64,000 nt of DNA, taken from the NCBI RefSeq assembly GCF_003651185.1, contig NZ_RCDC01000005.1, positions 186,001 through 250,000 on the forward strand, read 5' to 3'. This document shows positions 57,532 to 64,000 of the stretch, piece after piece; position 1 is the stretch's first letter; every line of letters begins with the position of its first letter. Origin of the DNA: Stenotrophomonas rhizophila (lineage in GTDB: Bacteria > Pseudomonadota > Gammaproteobacteria > Xanthomonadales > Xanthomonadaceae). The notes under the pieces are model-generated. The model ran no database searches. It had not been told where the DNA came from and was given only the letters and a program-made list of their open reading frames with translations. The position numbers and the translations under genes are program-made.

Positions 57532-58155
57532 ATGAAGTTGACCCTCCCCACCTGGCTGACCCTGCTGCGGATCGTGATGATCCCCGTTCTGGTGCTGGTG
57601 TTCTATCTCCCCTACAAGTGGACCAATTTCGCCTCGGCGGCGATCTTCGGCCTGGCTGCGCTCACCGACTGGCTCGACGGCTGGATCGCCCGCCGCTACG
57701 ACCTGCAGTCCGCGTTCGGCGCCTTCCTCGACCCGGTCGCGGACAAGCTGATGGTGGCCGTGGCGCTGTTCCTGATCGTGCAGGGCCACCCCACCGCGTG
57801 GATGGCGGTCTGGGCGGCAGTGATCGTCGGCCGTGAAATCGCCGTCTCGGCACTGCGCGAATGGATGGCGGAAATCGGCCAGCGGGCCAAGGTGCGTGTG
57901 GCCGTGATCGGCAAGGTGAAAACCACCGCGCAGATGGTCGCGCTGCTGTGCCTGCTGTACTCGGTCGCACCGCACACCCCGATGCAGGACATCTGGATGG
58001 GCACCGAGGTCTTCCACATCGGCGACTGGACCCTGGCGATCGCCTCGATCCTGACGCTGTGGTCCGGCCTGCAGTACCTGCACGCGGCGTGGCCAAGCCT
58101 GCGCGAAGACGAGCGCCTCGCGCGTGAGAACACCAAAGCAAAAAAGAGTGCGTGA
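57532..58155 (+). CDS. pgsA: CDP-diacylglycerol-glycerol-3-phosphate 3-phosphatidyltransferase
   Basis: 207 aa membrane enzyme of phosphatidylglycerol synthesis. The CDP-alcohol motif DG-x2-AR-x8-G-x3-D-x3-D is complete (DGWIARRYDLQSAFGAFLDP then VAD). About five helices follow. ATG after GAGAGA, 9 bp after uvrC. Confidence 0.94.
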   Translation: MKLTLPTWLTLLRIVMIPVLVLVFYLPYKWTNFASAAIFGLAALTDWLDGWIARRYDLQSAFGAFLDPVADKLMVAVALFLIVQGHPTAWMAVWAAVIVGREIAVSALREWMAEIGQRAKVRVAVIGKVKTTAQMVALLCLLYSVAPHTPMQDIWMGTEVFHIGDWTLAIASILTLWSGLQYLHAAWPSLREDERLARENTKAKKSA

Positions 58156-58161
58156 GGGCTG

Positions 58162-58189
58162 TTGACAGGGATGCATTTGGCTGTAGAAT
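58162..58189 (+). promoter_or_regulatory. Promoter of first tRNA-Gly
   Basis: Consensus TTGACA, 16-base spacer, TAGAAT, 12 bp before the tRNA. Confidence 0.75.
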
Positions 58190-58201
58190 TTCGCCTCCCA
58201 A

Positions 58202-58277
<76 letters not shown>

Positions 58278-58320
58278 GATACCGCATTCCATCGTGATCC
58301 GTCCCGATGCGATGCAACGA

Positions 58321-58347
58321 AAAAAGCGACCTTCCGGGTCGCTTTTT
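58321..58347 (+). terminator. Terminator after tRNA-Gly copy 1
   Basis: AAAAAGCGACC, loop TTCCG, GGTCGCTTTTT. Confidence 0.88.
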
Positions 58348-58437
58348 CCGTTTGTGTGCCGTGCCTCGGGCATGCATCTGCATCATGGGTTCACTCCGTC
58401 AGCACCGCAGCGCGGTCGGCCATGGCGGGCCGGGCGA

Positions 58438-59064
58438 CTACTCAGGCTGAGGCCGCTCGGGTGTCTCGCAGGAGTCGTCTACCCAGAGTCGTTGATGTGC
58501 GATGCGAACGCAGCGGGGATAAGGGCCATCCATGTCGAGCGCCTGAAATCGAGCCACCCACGGATGTGCCATTGGTTCCACGGCTTCCTGTGGCCAGTCG
58601 CCCAGGTCTGCGATCACTGCAATGGAACGTAAGCAGCTGTCGAGCAGCAGTCGGTCGAGCAAGGCCAGTCGGTTCGCGCGGAGTTCGATCAGCAGCACCT
58701 GGTCTTCCCGCCCCGAACCGCAGTAGGCCATCGGACGGGCGGAATTGGATGACGTGCGTACGAACAGCGTTACGCCCGGACCGCCCTCCAGCATGAAGGC
58801 GCTGCGGTTGATCGGAAACACGGTATCGGCCTGCATCAGCACCCGTCGCAGGTCGGCATCCACGGAAATGGCCCGACGTCTCCCCGACATCCGCTGCGCG
58901 TGTACGTGCTTGTCGCTGGCCGAGATGCTCAGGTGGTGGCCATCGGGCAGCGGGAATACGAGCGTCACGGGGGCGGCTATCGCCGATGCGCTCAATAACA
59001 GTCCCGTACAGGTGGCGGCCATGCGCGCAGGGCAACATTGAATGTAATGGAGTGCAGACAGCAT
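58438..59064 (-). CDS. Orphan secreted protein of unknown function
   Basis: 208 aa. The N-terminus contains a signal peptide (MAATCTGLLLSASAIAAPV) reached from Met 59064, with internal Met 59022 as alternative. The mature part has regular polar/hydrophobic alternation and one to two Cys pairs (MAYCGSG, LLLDSCLRS, CVRIAHQ, DDSCETP), suggesting a small disulfide-bonded periplasmic protein. No family recognised. It lies alone on the minus strand between two identical tRNA-Gly genes, suggesting an insertion. Confidence 0.6.
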   Translation of the reverse strand: MLSALHYIQCCPARMAATCTGLLLSASAIAAPVTLVFPLPDGHHLSISASDKHVHAQRMSGRRRAISVDADLRRVLMQADTVFPINRSAFMLEGGPGVTLFVRTSSNSARPMAYCGSGREDQVLLIELRANRLALLDRLLLDSCLRSIAVIADLGDWPQEAVEPMAHPWVARFQALDMDGPYPRCVRIAHQRLWVDDSCETPERPQPE

Positions 59065-59590
59065 CAGCCTGGTGCTGCTGCCAGAGGTGTGTGCCATGGG
59101 TGTCGGAGTCTTCAGGTGTGGGGTCCGCTGCATTGCATGCATCAGACGGCGTTGCACTCCCTTTGACAATACAACTTGTGGGAAACGTGCAACCAAACGC
59201 CGAACCTGCCGTGGCGGCTCGCCGGTGAGCTGCGCCCCAGTGGAGGGGCCTGCAGTTGCACCCGTCCTTCGCCCAGGACAGGGTGAAGGGGGTATTCGAC
59301 GGGCGCCGGCTGCGCGAGGGCGTTGCGCTGCACTGGACGTGCAAGTCCGGGGGCGCTTCGGCGCGTCAACGTCTGGCAAGCCGGACATGGGGACTTTGTG
59401 CGGGAGCAGAACGGGGGAAGATGTCGGAGGCCGCCGTGACCGCCCGGTGGGAAACCACACCACGTTGCGGCGAAAAGGATGTTGACGACGTGAAGGAATT
59501 CCGACAGAATAGCGCTCCTTCGACGCAGGTCGAGGGGCCGACAGCCTCCAGCGCCTCAGGGTGCGGTGCGGTCGGGGCAAGCGAAAGTCT
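59065..59590. other. Gene-free interval upstream of tRNA-Gly copy 2
   Basis: About 525 bp. Open frames on both strands give Arg/Pro/Cys-rich translations without hydrophobic cores, so no gene is called. It must hold the promoter of the orphan secreted protein and the tRNA-Gly promoter at 59482-59510. Confidence 0.5.
59482..59510 (+). promoter_or_regulatory. Candidate promoter of tRNA-Gly copy 2
   Basis: TTGACG, 17-base spacer, CAGAAT, about 80 bp before the tRNA. Confidence 0.5.
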
Positions 59591-59666
<76 letters not shown>

Positions 59667-59674
59667 GATTTCGA

Positions 59675-59700
59675 CAGGGCCCCCTTGGGGCCTTGTTTTT
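59675..59700 (+). terminator. Terminator after tRNA-Gly copy 2
   Basis: CAGGGCCCC, loop CTT, GGGGCCTTG (one G-T pair), then TTTTT. Confidence 0.75.
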
Positions 59701-59812
59701 CTCCGCGGTGGCACGCGGGCATCCAGTCCGGAAGCATCGGCCGGGATGTGAAAAAAAGTGTGAAAAAGCTGGTGTGTTTCGAGTGGTTTCGGTAACATAC
59801 CCGCTTGATTTT

Positions 59813-59888
<76 letters not shown>

Positions 59889-59897
59889 AATCCTGAC

Positions 59898-59924
59898 CAG
59901 GCCCCGTTCTCGGGGTCTTGTTTT
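59898..59924 (+). terminator. Hairpin between tRNA-Gly copy 3 and tRNA-Cys
   Basis: AGGCCCCG, loop TTCT, CGGGGTCT then TGTTTT. It may be a partial terminator, since tRNA-Cys lies only 40 bp further. Confidence 0.6.
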
Positions 59925-59965
59925 ATCGGGGCACGCAACACGCCTTCGATGATCGTAGGGTCACC

Positions 59966-60039
59966 GGCCTGGTGGCAGAGTGGTCATGCAGCGGACTGCA
60001 AATCCGCGTACGCCGGTTCAATTCCGACCCAGGCCTCCA
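59966..60039 (+). tRNA. tRNA-Cys (GCA)
   Basis: Acceptor GGCCTGG/CCAGGCC, anticodon loop CTGCAAA with GCA, T-arm CCGGTTCAATTCCG, discriminator T, encoded CCA. Confidence 0.95.
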
Positions 60040-60056
60040 AATGGAAAGTAGCCCAG

Positions 60057-60079
60057 AGCCCGCGAAAGCGGGCTTTGTG
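60057..60079 (+). terminator. Hairpin after tRNA-Cys
   Basis: AGCCCGC, loop GAAA, GCGGGCT followed by TTGTG. The T-tail is short. Confidence 0.5.
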
Positions 60080-60171
60080 CGTTGTGGGCCTCCATTCAGT
60101 TTCGGAGGCCAGAGCCGACAGGGCCTACACAACACGCTTCGTATGCTGCGGCCGTCCACTTTGGCAGCCTT

Positions 60172-61671
60172 ATGCAGACACAAAAAGCAAGCGTAGCGAC
60201 GGGTATCGAAGGCCTCGACAGCATCCTCGGCGGGGGCTTCCCGCAGGGGCGGCTGTACCTGCTGGAAGGACCGCCAGGCTCCGGCAAGACCACGCTGTCC
60301 CTGCAGTTTCTGCTGCATGGGCTGAGCAAGGGCGAGCGCTGTCTCTACATCACGCTCTCCGAGACGGCTGACGAGCTGCGCGAAGTTGCCAATGCTCACG
60401 GCTGGTCCTTGGATGGCCTGGACCTGTTTGAGCTGGCCTCGGCCGAGGAAGCGCTGGGCGACGGACGGATGCAGTCGGTACTGCACTCCTGGGAAGTCGA
60501 GCTGGACGAGACGGTCAAGCTGATCCTCGGCGAGGTGGAGCGCATCAAGCCGCATCGGGTGGTGTTCGATTCGCTGTCCGAGCTGCGATTGCTATCGCAG
60601 GATCCGCTGCGTTATCGCCGCCAGATCCTCTCGCTCAAGCAGTTCTTCGCGCCCAAGAGCGCGACCGTGGTGCTGGTCGATGACATGACGGCCTCCGGTG
60701 AGGAGCGCGATGGCCAGTTGCACAGCCTCTGCCATGGCGTGGTGTCGCTGGAACGCCTGACACTGGATTTCGGCCCGGCGCGCCGCCGGATGCATGTCCA
60801 GAAACTGCGCGGGGTGAACTTCACCGCCGGCTACCACGACATGACCATCCGTGAAGGGGGCCTGGAGGTCTTTCCGCGGTTGATCGCCTCGGACCACCAC
60901 GCCACATTCAACGGCACGCCCATCAGCAGCGGGGTCGGCGAGATCGACAGTCTGCTCGGCGGCGGTCCGCTGCGGGGCACCAGCACGCTGTTGACCGGCC
61001 CGGCGGGCAGCGGCAAGACGAATGTGGCGCTGCAGTACGTCTGGGCGGCCTGCGAGCGCGGTGAGCACTGCTGCATTTTCGAATTCGATGAGCGCATCGG
61101 CACCTTGCTGGCCCGCGCCGAGTCGCTGGACATCGATCTGAGCAAACACCTGGCGTCGGGCCTGCTGGAAATCCTGCAGGTCGATCCGGCCGAGATCTCA
61201 CCGGGCGAGTTCGCCTGGAACATGCAGCGTGCAGTCGAGGAGCGCCAGTGCCGCCTGCTGGTGATCGACAGCCTCAACGGCTACGTCACCGCGATGCCCC
61301 AGGAAAAGCAGCTGATGCTTCAGCTGCACGAGATGCTGTCCTATCTCAACCAGAAGGGCGTGGCGACCATCCTGATCAATCCGCAACACGGGTTGGTCGG
61401 CACGATGTCGACCGGCAATCTCAACGTCTCCTACATCGCGGACTCGGTCGTGTTGTTCCGCTTCTTCGAATCGCAGGGGCGCATCCGCAAGGCGATCTCG
61501 GTGATCAAGAATCGGGGCGGTGCGCACGAGAATACGATCCGCGAGCTGAAGATCGATGGTAAGGGAATTTCGCTGAGCGCCCCGCTCAATGAGTTCAAGG
61601 GCATTCTGACCGGCACGCCGGAATTCGTGGGCAATACGGCGCATCTGCTCGGCCACACCCGTGCAGAGTGA
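60172..61671 (+). CDS. KaiC-like double-domain RecA-fold ATPase
   Basis: 499 aa, two tandem KaiC domains. CI: Walker A GPPGSGKT (33-40), Walker B VVFDSLSEL. CII: Walker A GPAGSGKT (276-283), Walker B LLVIDSLNGY. The paired Glu of cyanobacterial CI is only partly kept (TLSETADEL). In CII the segment NVSYIADSVVLFRFFE aligns with the KaiC phosphorylation loop: Ser431 appears kept as Ser420 while Thr432 is Tyr421. The C-terminal KNRGGAHENTIRELKI matches KaiC. No kaiA or kaiB is nearby. It overlaps the hybrid kinase gene by 11 bp, implying a shared task. ATG 60172 starts the conserved region. Confidence 0.88.
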   Translation: MQTQKASVATGIEGLDSILGGGFPQGRLYLLEGPPGSGKTTLSLQFLLHGLSKGERCLYITLSETADELREVANAHGWSLDGLDLFELASAEEALGDGRMQSVLHSWEVELDETVKLILGEVERIKPHRVVFDSLSELRLLSQDPLRYRRQILSLKQFFAPKSATVVLVDDMTASGEERDGQLHSLCHGVVSLERLTLDFGPARRRMHVQKLRGVNFTAGYHDMTIREGGLEVFPRLIASDHHATFNGTPISSGVGEIDSLLGGGPLRGTSTLLTGPAGSGKTNVALQYVWAACERGEHCCIFEFDERIGTLLARAESLDIDLSKHLASGLLEILQVDPAEISPGEFAWNMQRAVEERQCRLLVIDSLNGYVTAMPQEKQLMLQLHEMLSYLNQKGVATILINPQHGLVGTMSTGNLNVSYIADSVVLFRFFESQGRIRKAISVIKNRGGAHENTIRELKIDGKGISLSAPLNEFKGILTGTPEFVGNTAHLLGHTRAE

Positions 61672-63715
61672 CTCCGTTTCCGGTGTGGTGCATATCTTTG
61701 CGCCGTTCGGGCGCGATGCGCCGAGCATTGCCGGCGTACTCAATGCCGCCGGGCTGCGCACCGCGATCCACGAGAGCCTGCCACGGCTGGCCGCCGCGCT
61801 TGATGATGACGTGGGTGCGGTGGTCGTCACCGAAGAGGCGGTCGCCAAGGGCACCGCCGCGTTGCTGGAGCCCTTGGCCAAGCAACCGTCCTGGTCGGAT
61901 ATTCCCGTCATTCTGCTGCGGTCGCCGCACTCGCAGAAGCGCCCCTTGGCCGATCCTGGCCTGCAGTTGTCGATCAACATCATCGAGCTGGACCGGCCGC
62001 TGGGCAGCAGCTCGCTGCTCAGCTCCGTGCGCAGTGCGCTGCGTGCGCGCGACAAGCAGTTCCTGGTCCGTGATCAGATGCGGGCGCTGGCCGATGGCCG
62101 TGCCGCACTGGAGCGCAGCGAAGCAGAACTGCGCCTGGTGGCCGATGCGATGCCGGTGCTGATCGCCTTCATCGACCGTGACCTGTGTTACCGCTTCGCG
62201 AACAAAGCGTATGAGGCCTGGTTCGAGCGTCCGGTATCGGCCGTGATCGGCAAACGCGTGCCGGAGGTCGTCGGGCAGGAGGTCTGGCGCACCCGCCGCC
62301 CGTTGATCGAACGTGCGCTGGCGGGCGAGCACATCGTGTTCGAGGCCAACTGGCCGTTCAGTGACGGCCGCCGGCGCGACAGCGAGATCCGTTATTCGCC
62401 GCGCTGGGATGCAGACGGCGCGCCGGATGGGTTCCACGTCTTCGTCACCGATATCACGGCCTCCAAGCTGGCCCTGGAAACGAGTCAGCAACATGCCTCG
62501 GACCTGGAGGCGATGGTGGCCGAGCGCACGGCGGAGCTGGAGCGGCAGATGGCCGCGCGTGAGGCCAGCGAAGCGGCCCTGCGCCAGTCGCAGAAGATGG
62601 ATGCCATCGGGCAATTGACCGGCGGCATCGCGCACGACTTCAACAACATGCTGACCGGCATCCTCTCCTCGCTGGACATCATGCGCATGCGCCTGGACAT
62701 GGGGCGCATGGAAGGGATGGAGCGCTTCCTGGATGCGGCCACCGCCTCCAGCCAGCGCGCGGCGGCCTTGACCCAGCGTCTGCTGGCGTTTTCGCGACGT
62801 CAGTCGCTGGATTCGAAGACGGTGGAACTCAACGCGCTGGTTGGATCGGTCCAGCACCTGCTGCGCAGCACGCTGGGCGAGAAGATCCGCATCCAGATGG
62901 CGACCAGTGACGCGCCGCTGCGCGCCAACCTGGACAGCAACCAGTTCGAAAGCGCGCTGCTGAATCTGGCGATCAATGCACGTGACGCGATGCCTGAAGG
63001 CGGTGAGCTGATCCTGCGGACCTCGCACGTTTTCGCCGCCGAGGGCGAAGTGCCGACCATTCCGGCAGGCGAGTACGCCGTGGTATCTGTCTCCGATTCC
63101 GGCACCGGCATGCCACCGGAGGTGGTCGAGCGGATCTTCGAGCCGTTCTTCACCACCAAGCCGATCGGCAAGGGTACGGGCTTGGGTATGTCGATGATCT
63201 ACGGCTTCATGCAGCAGTCCGGCGGCCACATCACGGTCGATTCCACGCCAGGGCAGGGCACCACGGTAGCGTTGTTCATGCCGGTGGTGCACGACGCGGC
63301 TGAGGACGACGGTGCACCTAGCGCACAGCCGGTGTCGCTCGGCGCCGGGCAATCGATCCTGGTGGTGGAGGACGACGAGCAGGTGCGCATGCTGGTCACC
63401 GTGGTGCTGGAAGACCTCGGGTATACCGCAGAAGTCGTGGGTGATGCCGATGGCGCCATTCCGATCCTCGGCTCATCCAAGAAGATCGACCTGCTGATCA
63501 CCGACGTCGGACTGCCCGGCCTCAACGGACGCCAACTGGCCGAAATCGCGAGGCAATCGCGGCCCTCGTTGCCGGTGCTGTTCATGACCGGCTACGCAGA
63601 GAAAGCACAGGAGCGCTCGGCATTCCTCGATAACGGCATGGCGATGATCGCCAAGCCGTTCCTGCTCGATGCGTTCAGTGAAGCGGTACGAAGCTCGATG
63701 GCGGGACATCGGTAA
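61661..63715 (+). CDS. Hybrid histidine kinase with pseudo-receiver, PAS and C-terminal receiver
   Basis: 684 aa from a GTG inside the kaiC-like gene end. Residues 8-130 have a receiver-like fold in which the phospho-Asp position reads VVVTEEA and the Lys-Pro motif is DRPLG, so it looks unable to be phosphorylated. A PAS domain follows (about 155-265), then a coiled coil, HisKA with His325 (GGIAHDFNNML), and an ATPase domain (N box NLAINARDAMP, DSGTGMPPEV, FEPFFTTK, GKGTGLGMS). The C-terminal receiver has Asp615 (LLITDVGLPG), Thr643 and Lys665. No membrane helices, so it senses a cytoplasmic signal, plausibly the KaiC-like protein. Confidence 0.88.
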   Translation: MQSDSVSGVVHIFAPFGRDAPSIAGVLNAAGLRTAIHESLPRLAAALDDDVGAVVVTEEAVAKGTAALLEPLAKQPSWSDIPVILLRSPHSQKRPLADPGLQLSINIIELDRPLGSSSLLSSVRSALRARDKQFLVRDQMRALADGRAALERSEAELRLVADAMPVLIAFIDRDLCYRFANKAYEAWFERPVSAVIGKRVPEVVGQEVWRTRRPLIERALAGEHIVFEANWPFSDGRRRDSEIRYSPRWDADGAPDGFHVFVTDITASKLALETSQQHASDLEAMVAERTAELERQMAAREASEAALRQSQKMDAIGQLTGGIAHDFNNMLTGILSSLDIMRMRLDMGRMEGMERFLDAATASSQRAAALTQRLLAFSRRQSLDSKTVELNALVGSVQHLLRSTLGEKIRIQMATSDAPLRANLDSNQFESALLNLAINARDAMPEGGELILRTSHVFAAEGEVPTIPAGEYAVVSVSDSGTGMPPEVVERIFEPFFTTKPIGKGTGLGMSMIYGFMQQSGGHITVDSTPGQGTTVALFMPVVHDAAEDDGAPSAQPVSLGAGQSILVVEDDEQVRMLVTVVLEDLGYTAEVVGDADGAIPILGSSKKIDLLITDVGLPGLNGRQLAEIARQSRPSLPVLFMTGYAEKAQERSAFLDNGMAMIAKPFLLDAFSEAVRSSMAGHR

Positions 63716-63774
63716 TCCAGCGGCGCCAGGCGGGTGCCCTGACCGGCGACCGCGTGCAGGACGGGAGGCGTTCG

Positions 63775-63827
63775 TTTCAGGTATGTTCTGAATGCTTCAG
63801 GCAACGGCTTTATTTAGATACCTGAAA
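63775..63827. promoter_or_regulatory. Long-armed inverted repeat upstream of BLUF gene
   Basis: TTTCAGGTAT (63775-63784) and ATACCTGAAA (63818-63827) are perfect complements 33 bases apart, in the 150-bp gap before the BLUF gene. Further TTCAG/CTGAA copies lie between the arms. It could be a pair of operator half-sites or a leader hairpin. Confidence 0.45.
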
Positions 63828-63865
63828 GTGCCAGCATAGTGCTTTGAAATCGTCGGAGTTTACCC

Positions 63866-64000
63866 ATGCCCCTTTGCGCGATCGCGTATGTCAGCGACGT
63901 TGCAGGCCCGCTGTCTGCGGAGCATCTCGATGCACTTGTCGAGGATGCCATCCGCTTCAACAGCCTGGCCGGGGTCACCGGTGTGCTTCTCTGCGATGGC
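63866..64000 (+). CDS. BLUF-domain blue-light photoreceptor (truncated by window end)
   Basis: The first 45 codons are present. MPLCAIAYVSDVAGPLSAEH shows the BLUF beta-1 strand with its conserved Tyr (Tyr8), and IRFNSLAGVTGVLLCDG shows the helix with the flavin-contacting Asn and the glycine turn. The Gln that completes the light-sensing triad lies beyond the edge. BLUF proteins bind FAD and respond to blue light. GGAG sits 7 bases before the ATG. Confidence 0.78.
   Translation, partial: MPLCAIAYVSDVAGPLSAEHLDALVEDAIRFNSLAGVTGVLLCDG

Overview
The window is a stretch of high-GC gammaproteobacterial chromosome that looks like Stenotrophomonas or a close Xanthomonadaceae relative. The evidence is gene order and content (miaB-phoH-ybeY-corC, petABC-sspA-sspB, comEC-exbB-exbD-msbA-lpxK-kdsB, a fimT-pilV-pilW-pilX-pilY1-pilE minor-pilin operon, an Oar-type receptor) plus short 'GTAG' palindromes of the REP/SMAG type known from S. 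maltophilia. No rRNA, insertion sequence, prophage or CRISPR array was seen. Genus-level assignment is inference.

Layout. 1-1073: the 5' part of a MASE1 membrane sensor, followed by a gene-free stretch with palindromes. 1.7-11.0 kb: polyamine uptake and catabolism, with puuB divergent from puuD-puuA-potF-potG-potH-potI and a succinate-semialdehyde-type dehydrogenase. 11.0-11.2 kb: a REP cluster. 11.2-19.0 kb (minus strand): miaB, phoH, ybeY, two uncharacterised membrane/secreted proteins, corC, an Lnb-domain (DUF4105) protein where many proteobacteria carry lnt, then corA. 19.1-24.3 kb: lytic transglycosylase, cytochrome bc1 (petABC), sspA, sspB. 24.3-27.1 kb (minus): DUF3301, DUF2272, nadC, Trm112-like. 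27.1-30.6 kb: purE-purK, superoxide dismutase, monothiol glutaredoxin, and an SDR-fold protein lacking the catalytic Lys. 31.0-36.0 kb: an Oar-type TonB-dependent receptor, a possible small RNA, ppnN. 36.1-43.8 kb: type IV pilus minor pilins and PilY1. 43.9-46.9 kb: tRNA-Asn, a frameshifted minor-pilin gene, uvrB, tRNA-Val. 47.1-58.2 kb: comEC, exbB, exbD, msbA, lpxK, kdsB, a thioredoxin/NHL fusion, uvrC, pgsA. 58.2-60.0 kb: three identical tRNA-Gly genes and tRNA-Cys, with an orphan secreted protein between the first two tRNA-Gly copies. 60.2-64.0 kb: a KaiC-like double ATPase, a hybrid histidine kinase with a pseudo-receiver N-terminus, and the start of a BLUF blue-light photoreceptor gene.

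How the genes work together. PotFGHI would import putrescine; PuuA, PuuB and PuuD plus an aldehyde dehydrogenase would turn it through gamma-glutamyl intermediates towards GABA and succinate, although no second (PuuC-like) dehydrogenase and no aminotransferase are present here. The pilin operon supplies the tip/priming complex of a type IV pilus, and comEC supplies the inner-membrane DNA channel used in pilus-dependent transformation. MsbA, LpxK and KdsB serve lipid A/LPS synthesis.

The most unusual content is the KaiC / pseudo-receiver hybrid kinase / BLUF locus at the right edge, which could be a small light- or time-responsive signalling module. Other points worth checking are the Lnb-domain gene next to corC, the homopolymer frameshift in the second fimT/gspH-like gene, the SDR with Gln in place of catalytic Lys, the thioredoxin/NHL fusion without CxxC, and a terminator-bounded possible sRNA upstream of ppnN. 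No searches or folding programs were run; family names rest on reading the translated sequences.
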